Assembly: GCA_011042035.1 (NCBI GenBank) | Contig: DQZA01000006.1 | Location: 1 to 11,422 of the forward strand | Length of the DNA stretch: 11,422 nt | Source: Desulfobacteraceae bacterium | GTDB lineage: Bacteria; Desulfobacterota; DSM-4660; Desulfatiglandales; Desulfatiglandaceae | Direction: 5' to 3' | The notes under the pieces: model-generated | What the model saw: only the letters and a program-made list of their open reading frames with translations | Told to the model about the DNA's origin: nothing | The model's database searches: none | Position numbers and translations under genes: made by a program | Shown here: piece by piece, positions 6,376 through 11,422 of the stretch | Position numbering within the stretch: position 1 is the first letter of the stretch | Layout: each line of letters starts with the position of its first letter

Positions 6376-7095
6376 ATGAACGAAATCGATAAATCAAAGT
6401 TACCCGTACATGTCGCTATTATCATGGATGGCAATGGCCGTTGGGCCAAAAAGAGGGGATTTCCCAGGGTCCAGGGCCATCAAAAGGGGACAGAAACAGT
6501 AAGGGAAGTGGTCAAAGCCAGTCGGGAGATAGGCATCAAGTGGCTTACTCTTTACGCCTTTTCTGAGGAAAACTGGAAGCGCTCAGACCTGGAAATCAGT
6601 GCTCTGATGAATCTTCTTGAAAAATTCTTAAGACAGGAGTTAAAGGAGATGACTGAAAAGGGGATTCGCCTTAGGGCAATAGGTAGACTCCATAAATTGC
6701 CTGCTTCCACGAGAGAACTCTTGCTCAAGACCATAGATGAAACTTCTGGTGGGACACAAATGACCCTGACCCTGGCCCTCAGTTACGGCGGAAGGCAAGA
6801 AATCTTGGATGCCCTGAGGAAAGTCGGGACTATGGTAGAAAAGGGCCTACTTCGAGCCGAAGAAATCGAGAAAAGGCATCTTACAGCTTCACTCTATGAG
6901 CCTGAAATGCCAGATCCTGATTTATTGATACGAACAAGCGGGGAATACAGAATCAGTAACTTTCTCTTGTGGGAGATCGCTTACACAGAACTCTATATAA
7001 CTCCCACACTATGGCCAGATTTCTCCAAAGAAGAATATCTGAAGGCCATTGCAGAATTTCAGCGACGGGAAAGGAGATTCGGAGCAGCGGAATAG
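6376..7095 (+). CDS. uppS: Undecaprenyl diphosphate synthase (cis-prenyltransferase)
   Basis: UppS adds isopentenyl units in cis to farnesyl diphosphate, producing the C55 lipid carrier for peptidoglycan and O-antigen. The family signature VAIIMDGNGRWAKKRG (13-28) carries the catalytic Asp at 18; also seen are LTLYAFSEENWKRS (57-70), LALSYGGRQEI (133-143), and the C-terminal DLLIRTSGEYRISNFLLWEIAYTELY block (182-207) with the diphosphate-binding Arg and the Mg-binding Glu. Length of 239 is typical. The ATG at 6376 is the only reasonable start: an in-frame TAA ends 6 nt upstream. Its nearest purine-rich site, CAGGAG, lies 15 nt away, which is unusually far. cdsA follows after 20 nt. The precursor supply comes from the MEP pathway enzyme encoded two genes downstream (dxr). 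Confidence 0.97.
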   Translation: MNEIDKSKLPVHVAIIMDGNGRWAKKRGFPRVQGHQKGTETVREVVKASREIGIKWLTLYAFSEENWKRSDLEISALMNLLEKFLRQELKEMTEKGIRLRAIGRLHKLPASTRELLLKTIDETSGGTQMTLTLALSYGGRQEILDALRKVGTMVEKGLLRAEEIEKRHLTASLYEPEMPDPDLLIRTSGEYRISNFLLWEIAYTELYITPTLWPDFSKEEYLKAIAEFQRRERRFGAAE

Positions 7096-7115
7096 CCGTT
7101 GAACAAGGAGCTACC

Positions 7116-7910
7116 ATGCACTTTAAGCGATGGTTAACCGGGATCATTCTAGGCGTAGTATTAGTAGTGCCGCTATTCGTAAATGCCAAATGGCCCCTTC
7201 ATATAATCTTGGCCCTAGTGTCCATAATGGCAATGAGGGAAATCTTTGACATGTTGGAAAATGCTCCACCCTTGGCCTTAAGGCTGGCAAGCTATTTGAT
7301 AAGTGCATCGCTGTTTGTGGTCATCTCTCTTGGCAGGGTTCAAGATTTGCCCCTGGTTGTTGCCTCCTGGACGCTGCTACCAATGATTGGAGGATTATTT
7401 TACTATGGTCAAGCAAAGGAAAGTATTACTGACTCTGTGGTGAAGACGATTTTCGCTCCGTGTTATGTAGCCCTACCCCTTGGCATGCTGGCCCTTGTTT
7501 ATCGTTACCCCAAAGGTAACCTTTGGATACTATTTCTTTTTGTAGCAGTTTTTGCTGGTGACACAGGGGCCTTTTACTTCGGCAGGTTTCTGGGCGAACA
7601 TAAACTTGTTCCTTCTATAAGCCCGGGCAAAACCTGGGAAGGGGCAATAGGCGGCGGTCTATGTACGATCTTGGCCGGTTTATGGTTTCTTCACCTCACA
7701 GGGTTACAGGAGGTGGGAATTCGGCCAGCGATTTTACTTCTTGCAATTAGTATCGTGGCACAACTGGGGGATCTTGCCGAATCACTCCTGAAGAGAACCC
7801 ATGGGAAAAAAGATAGCGGATCCGTCCTGCCAGGGCACGGAGGGTTACTTGACCGGATTGATGGCTTACTTTTTGCTATCCCTGTTCTCTATTATTTGAT
7901 TAGCCACTAG
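7116..7910 (+). CDS. cdsA: Phosphatidate cytidylyltransferase (CDP-diacylglycerol synthase)
   Basis: CdsA is an inner-membrane enzyme that joins CTP and phosphatidic acid to CDP-diacylglycerol, the branch point of phospholipid synthesis. The family signature runs from S223 to D249 with SLLKR, KKDSGS and LPGHGGLLDRID all present; also visible are FAGDTGAFYFGR (146-157) and the SPGKTWEGAIGG loop (169-180). Several hydrophobic stretches (about 6-24, 28-46, 57-72, 80-97, 112-130, 136-150, 178-195, 203-218, 248-262) give a polytopic membrane protein. Length of 264 is normal. The ATG at 7116 has AAGGAG 5 nt upstream, and upstream codons overlap uppS in another frame, so a longer form is rejected. 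20 nt after uppS, 13 nt before dxr. Confidence 0.96.
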   Translation: MHFKRWLTGIILGVVLVVPLFVNAKWPLHIILALVSIMAMREIFDMLENAPPLALRLASYLISASLFVVISLGRVQDLPLVVASWTLLPMIGGLFYYGQAKESITDSVVKTIFAPCYVALPLGMLALVYRYPKGNLWILFLFVAVFAGDTGAFYFGRFLGEHKLVPSISPGKTWEGAIGGGLCTILAGLWFLHLTGLQEVGIRPAILLLAISIVAQLGDLAESLLKRTHGKKDSGSVLPGHGGLLDRIDGLLFAIPVLYYLISH

Positions 7911-7923
7911 GTATTCTCAAGTC

Positions 7924-9126
7924 ATGACTAGAGTAGGCAAAAAGAATATTGCTATTTTGGGTTCAACCGGGTCCATCGGTGTTAATACCCTGCGAATTGT
8001 TGGCCTTCATCCCGAAAAATACGGGGTACTTGCATTGGGTGCAGGCAGAAACGTTGCGGTATTGCTCCGCCAAATAAACCAATGGCACCCCAGAGCAGTA
8101 GCTGTCCAGGACAATGAAACAGCAGCCCTGTTAAGGAAGCGGCTCTCCGGCAAAAACCCACCCGAAATATTGGTAGGCACGAAGGGCTATGTGGAACTTG
8201 CAACGATGGACGGGGTGGATACAGTTGTATCCGCCATAAGCGGTGCAGCAGGTCTTATCCCCACCTACGAAGCCGTGAAAGCAGGAAAGCGTATTGCCCT
8301 TGCAAACAAGGAAACCATGGTCATGGCTGGGCAGTTGATCATGAGCGAGGCCACAAAACGGAACACAGACGTATTGCCCATAGACAGCGAGCACAGTGCT
8401 ATATTACAATGCCTAAGGGGTCACGCACGTGAAGACATAAAGAAGATTATACTTACTGCCTCGGGCGGGCCTTTCCTGGATATGAGGCGCGGGGAAATGA
8501 AAGATGTTACTCCAGAACAGGCGTTGAAACATCCCAACTGGAAAATGGGCCCCAAAGTCAGCATAGACTCTGCCACATTGATGAATAAGGGGCTGGAGGC
8601 TATAGAGGCAATGTGGTTTTTCGGTCTGCCAATGGAAAATATTGACATCGTCATTCATCCCCAAAGCATTGTCCATTCCATGGTGGAGTATAAGGATGGA
8701 TCAGTCATCGCTCAACTGGGAGTTCCCGACATGGCCATACCTATCTCCTATGCCCTAGCCTACCCACGACATATGGAACTGGATGCGGGCAGCCTCGACT
8801 TGTGTGGTATTGGAAATCTCAGCTTTAAGGCGGTAGATACTAAAAAATTCCCTTGCCTCGCATTGGCCCTTAAGGCTGCTCGGGTAGGAGGAACAATGCC
8901 CACAGTTCTCAATGCGGCCAATGAGGTGGCCGTAGAGGCATTTCTTGGGCATGAAATAGGGTTTTTGAAAATACCAAACCTGATAGAGCAGATCATGGAA
9001 CTACACGAGCCCATGGAAGTAAAACAAATAGAGCAAGTCATGAAAACTGATTCCTGGGCAAGGGAAAAGGCCAGGGAACTGATAGAAAAAAGTACGAATG
9101 GTGGGCCCAGGGGCGTAGTAGTGTAG
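7924..9126 (+). CDS. dxr: 1-deoxy-D-xylulose 5-phosphate reductoisomerase
   Basis: Dxr (IspC) converts DXP to MEP with NADPH, the committed step of the non-mevalonate isoprenoid pathway and the target of fosmidomycin. The NADPH-binding loop ILGSTGSIG is at residues 11-19; ALANKETMVMAG (125-136) is typical; metal ligands D154 and E156 sit in PIDSEHSA and E225 in MNKGLEAIEA; the substrate-closing loop contains HPNWKMG with W206. N221 and K222 correspond to the phosphate/substrate-contacting pair. Length is 400, as usual. The ATG at 7924 lacks a strong Shine-Dalgarno (only AGG near the cdsA stop), so translation may be coupled to cdsA, 13 nt upstream. Makes precursors for UppS in the same cluster. 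A 178-bp gap follows. Confidence 0.97.
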   Translation: MTRVGKKNIAILGSTGSIGVNTLRIVGLHPEKYGVLALGAGRNVAVLLRQINQWHPRAVAVQDNETAALLRKRLSGKNPPEILVGTKGYVELATMDGVDTVVSAISGAAGLIPTYEAVKAGKRIALANKETMVMAGQLIMSEATKRNTDVLPIDSEHSAILQCLRGHAREDIKKIILTASGGPFLDMRRGEMKDVTPEQALKHPNWKMGPKVSIDSATLMNKGLEAIEAMWFFGLPMENIDIVIHPQSIVHSMVEYKDGSVIAQLGVPDMAIPISYALAYPRHMELDAGSLDLCGIGNLSFKAVDTKKFPCLALALKAARVGGTMPTVLNAANEVAVEAFLGHEIGFLKIPNLIEQIMELHEPMEVKQIEQVMKTDSWAREKARELIEKSTNGGPRGVVV

Positions 9127-9159
9127 TGCTGGCCTGCGGCGTTGGGTTGAAATGGTGGT

Positions 9160-9230
9160 ATGAGAGAACACCGCAATTATTGAATATTGGAATAATGGCA
9201 TGTCGGAATAATGAGAGATTGGAAAGTTGG
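9160..9230. repeat. Degenerate short-repeat tract between dxr and rseP
   Basis: Within about 70 bp, GGAATAATG occurs twice (9189-9197 and 9205-9213), ATGAGAGA twice (9160-9167 and 9211-9218) and TTGGAA twice (9187-9192 and 9219-9224), with a third TTGGAA at 9291-9296. The words sit in AT-rich, noncoding sequence unlike the flanking genes. It may be a decayed simple or dispersed intergenic repeat; copy number elsewhere is unknown. Confidence 0.4.
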
Positions 9231-9304
9231 AGTCCTCTGTAAGCGACATTTGACAGGGGGCATGGAACATATGACCTGACACGAACGGAATTGGAATTAA
9301 TAAC

Positions 9305-10384
9305 ATGGAAGTATTTCTTTATTATGTAGTTCCCTTCATATTGGTCCTTGGGATTTTGATTTTTTTTCACGAGCTAGGTCATTTCCTCGTGGCCAAGTAT
9401 TTTAACGTGAAGGTGCTCAAGTTTTCCTTAGGTTTTGGCAACAAACTGTTAGGCAAGAAGATAGGAGAGACCGAATACTTGATCTCCTCGGTACCATTGG
9501 GCGGCTATGTAAAGCTGCTGGGGGAGGGTTCCGACGAGGAGCAGGAAATTTCTCCTGAAGACGAGCCTCGCGCCTTCAACAACCAGCATGTATTGAAACG
9601 TATAGCAATAGTGTCTGCAGGCCCTGCTTTCAATCTACTTCTTGCCCTCGTCATCTTTAGCCTTTTTTACTTGATAGCCGGCTACCAGGTCATGACGCCT
9701 GAGATTGGCCAGGTCACCGAAAATTCCCCCGCTTCTAGGGCAGGCATCCAAAAAGGTGATACGATTGTAGCAATCTCAGGAAACCAGATAAATTCATGGG
9801 ACGAAATAAAGGCCATCGTTCAGAAGAGTAGTGGCACCCCATTGGATGTACTAGTACGAAGGGGAGATAAGACAATTGCCCTAACTGTGGTTCCTGAAAT
9901 CTCAACCACAAAGAATATCTTTGGCGAAGAGGTAAAGACCCCTCTCATAGGAGTGGTGGCAGCAGGAAAATTCAAAACCATAGAGCTTGGACCCGCTGAT
10001 GCCATAGTTCAGGGCCTTGAGAAGACCTGGAATGTAACCAAGCTCACCTGTCTTACAATTGTCAAGCTATTCGAAAGGGTTGTGCCCATTAAGACCCTTG
10101 GAGGGCCCATTCTCATTGGACAAATGACGGGTCAGCTTGCCAAGGAAAATCTTGTCTATCTTTTCCCTTTCATGGCAGTTATTAGTGTTAACCTGGGCAT
10201 CCTAAACCTTCTCCCAGTACCCATACTGGATGGTGGGCTCATATTATTCTTGCTTATAGAATTGGTCCTTGGTCGGCCCATTAGCATAAAGAAACGTGAT
10301 CTAGCACAAAAAGTGGGGCTTATTCTCCTTATACTGCTAATGATGGTGGTCATGTACAACGATATCACGAGGATCTTTAAATAG
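9305..10384 (+). CDS. rseP: RseP-type site-2 metalloprotease, single PDZ domain
   Basis: An inner-membrane zinc protease that cuts substrates within the membrane, such as anti-sigma factors or remnant signal peptides. The zinc motif HELGH is at residues 22-26 in the first membrane segment (about 5-28); the conserved SAGPAFNLLLA is at 104-114; one PDZ domain spans about 130-200 (ENSPASRAGIQKGDTIVAISG); the third zinc ligand is D309 in LLPVPILDGG (302-311); a last membrane segment is at about 335-352. At 359 residues it has one PDZ domain, unlike the ~450-residue two-PDZ E. coli RseP. Start at ATG 9305 fits the family N-terminus, but only weak GGA lies upstream. Placed after dxr as in many Gram-negatives; followed by tsaB rather than the bamA of E. 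coli. The local substrate is unknown. Confidence 0.95.
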   Translation: MEVFLYYVVPFILVLGILIFFHELGHFLVAKYFNVKVLKFSLGFGNKLLGKKIGETEYLISSVPLGGYVKLLGEGSDEEQEISPEDEPRAFNNQHVLKRIAIVSAGPAFNLLLALVIFSLFYLIAGYQVMTPEIGQVTENSPASRAGIQKGDTIVAISGNQINSWDEIKAIVQKSSGTPLDVLVRRGDKTIALTVVPEISTTKNIFGEEVKTPLIGVVAAGKFKTIELGPADAIVQGLEKTWNVTKLTCLTIVKLFERVVPIKTLGGPILIGQMTGQLAKENLVYLFPFMAVISVNLGILNLLPVPILDGGLILFLLIELVLGRPISIKKRDLAQKVGLILLILLMMVVMYNDITRIFK

Positions 10385-10392
10385 GCAGCACC

Positions 10393-11085
10393 GTGCTCCT
10401 TGCTATCAATACCTCAACTCTGCAATTCTCCATAGCGCTATTGGCGGGAGATGGGTCTTTGTTGGGTGAATATTACTTGGGCAGTGGAACAAGGCATTTT
10501 GGAGGGCTTGTACCTGCTGTTGATTTTTTGCTCGCGGGTTTGGGCAGAGGCAAAGAGGAAATTGAATGTGTAGCCATTGCCATAGGCCCGGGAAGCTTTA
10601 CTGGAATAAGGGTGGGATTGTCTTTTGCAAAGGGTGTTTGTCACGTGCTCAAGGTGCCGATAGTGGGAATTAGCAGTCTTGATGCCCTTGCTGCTCAAAT
10701 AGCGGAATCCACCTTGGCCATCACTGCCCTTATAGAGTCCCGCCGTAATGACGTGTTCGTAGCTCAGTTCAGACGGGGGCCTGGCGGCCAGTTAACCAGG
10801 TTGATGTCTGATCAGTGTGTGGAATATTCGGCGCTCACCACGAGCTTGGCCCTTCCATGTATCTTTGTGGGCAATAACTACCATAACCAGGTGCCGAAAT
10901 TGAAAGAAACTCTCAAGCCAGATCTATTGCTGGCACCACCAGAAATGTGGGCCATAAGGGCTTGCACAGTGGGGGCATTGGGGCTGAGACGATTTTTGAG
11001 CCAAGATTTTGATAACCCTGCCGCTTTGCTACCCATTTATTTGAGACCACCGGATATAAGGCCGAATCCATATCTGAAGACATAG
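10393..11085 (+). CDS. tsaB: tRNA t6A modification protein TsaB
   Basis: TsaB (YeaZ) is the non-catalytic partner of TsaD in the complex that transfers the threonylcarbamoyl group to A37 of ANN-decoding tRNAs. The ASKHA-fold N-terminus LLAINTSTLQFSIALL (2-17) and the conserved AIAIGPGSFTGIRVGLSFAKG (61-81) identify it. Length of 230 residues fits. Start is a GTG at 10393, 8 nt after the rseP stop, with a weak AGG 7 nt upstream that overlaps that stop; coupling with rseP is likely. No acetyltransferase fusion is seen. A perfect sigma70 promoter follows within 30 bp of the stop, marking the end of this transcription unit or a new start. Confidence 0.93.
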   Translation: MLLAINTSTLQFSIALLAGDGSLLGEYYLGSGTRHFGGLVPAVDFLLAGLGRGKEEIECVAIAIGPGSFTGIRVGLSFAKGVCHVLKVPIVGISSLDALAAQIAESTLAITALIESRRNDVFVAQFRRGPGGQLTRLMSDQCVEYSALTTSLALPCIFVGNNYHNQVPKLKETLKPDLLLAPPEMWAIRACTVGALGLRRFLSQDFDNPAALLPIYLRPPDIRPNPYLKT

Positions 11086-11113
11086 AAACGAGGAAAAAGA
11101 GCGATATTCTAGA

Positions 11114-11141
11114 TTGACAATAGAAAAGCTCAAATTATAAT
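11114..11141 (+). promoter_or_regulatory. Perfect-consensus sigma70 promoter before psd
   Basis: TTGACA (11114-11119), 16-bp spacer, TATAAT (11136-11141): both boxes match the consensus exactly. It starts 28 nt after the tsaB stop and would give a transcript start near 11148, leaving roughly 50 to 90 nt of leader before psd depending on its start codon. Confidence 0.8.
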
Positions 11142-11236
11142 GCGTGCAAATAGTTATTTCATATACATGGTAGTTGTATCTTAGAGGGAATCTGATTTTG
11201 CAACCCGAGTACAGGTCCAAGCCATTGAGTAGTGAC

Positions 11237-11422
11237 ATGACATACTCAACATCGCGCAGGGCATTGCCTATCGCCAAGGAAGGCTTTCCTTTTATCGGTG
11301 GAGGTATAGTTCTTAGTATCGCTAGTGCTTTACTTGGGCTTATGGCCACGTCAATTATTCTTGGTCTTTTGACATTGTTCGTTGTTTATTTTTTCAGGGA
11401 TCCTGAGCGCGGCTTGCCTCAA
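11237..11422 (+). CDS. psd: Phosphatidylserine decarboxylase family protein (N-terminal part, cut by window edge)
   Basis: The 62 visible residues match the start of the short Psd family: IAKEGFPFIGGG, a hydrophobic segment of about 30 residues with a central dip (about 22-53), then FFRDPERGLP, the usual junction before the catalytic domain. Psd is a membrane-bound pyruvoyl enzyme that converts phosphatidylserine into phosphatidylethanolamine; the self-cleavage site lies beyond the edge. The ATG at 11237 has no good ribosome binding site; a TTG at 11198 preceded by AGAGGGA would add 13 residues and is a real alternative. It uses lipid made via CDP-diacylglycerol from cdsA in the same window, and pssA would be expected next. 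It has its own consensus promoter. An archaetidylserine-type or other family variant cannot be excluded from this fragment. Confidence 0.85.
   Translation, partial: MTYSTSRRALPIAKEGFPFIGGGIVLSIASALLGLMATSIILGLLTLFVVYFFRDPERGLPQ

Noticed and set aside
9250..9275. TTGACA followed by TATGAC before rseP
   Set aside because: The spacer is only 14 bp and the sequence at 17 bp (GACCTG) is not a -10 box, so it is not called a promoter.
9001..9370. Overlapping - strand open frames across the dxr end and the rseP start
   Set aside because: They are antisense to confident genes, in low-complexity frames without family features.
1..11422. tRNA, rRNA, CRISPR, insertion sequence, phage or defence genes
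   Set aside because: None seen on either strand; no repeat-spacer pattern, transposase-like protein or tRNA-like fold was recognised by eye.

Overview
This window looks like ordinary chromosomal DNA from a Gram-negative bacterium. The gene order and the protein flavour point to the former Deltaproteobacteria (Desulfobacterota); that placement is inferred from gene order and family resemblance, not from a search. The main content is the conserved translation-to-envelope cluster rpsB-tsf-pyrH-frr-uppS-cdsA-dxr-rseP, followed by tsaB and the beginning of a phosphatidylserine decarboxylase gene, all on the + strand. Three genes on the - strand lie at the left.

Left part, - strand, read right to left: a dGTPase-like HD phosphohydrolase (1640-2821), a marginal terminator, a sigma70-like promoter, then a LivG-type ABC ATPase (581-1402). 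A strong ribosome binding site overlapping the livG stop leads into an AMP-forming acyl-CoA ligase (1-572, cut by the window edge). A LivG subunit paired with a CoA ligase suggests a transporter whose imported carboxylic acid is activated to its CoA thioester, rather than simple amino-acid uptake.

The 485-bp divergent gap (2822-3306) must hold the control regions of both dgt and rpsB. The last ~127 nt before rpsB can form three small hairpins, the last just upstream of the Shine-Dalgarno, so this is a candidate ribosomal-protein leader. Then rpsB (S2) and tsf (EF-Ts) serve translation; pyrH (UMP kinase) makes UDP for RNA and sugar-nucleotide synthesis; frr recycles ribosomes. After a 231-bp gap come uppS (undecaprenyl-PP synthase), cdsA (CDP-diacylglycerol synthase) and dxr (MEP-pathway reductoisomerase, which supplies the precursors used by UppS). 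After a 178-bp gap with degenerate short repeats come rseP (site-2 protease) and tsaB (t6A tRNA modification). A perfect-consensus TTGACA-N16-TATAAT promoter then precedes psd, which uses the lipid pathway opened by cdsA.

No tRNA, rRNA, CRISPR array, insertion sequence or phage gene was seen. All genes look intact except the two cut by the window edges. I found no convincing new biological system; the points worth checking are regulatory (rpsB leader, psd promoter, uppS leader, repeat tract before rseP) and the transporter/CoA-ligase pairing.
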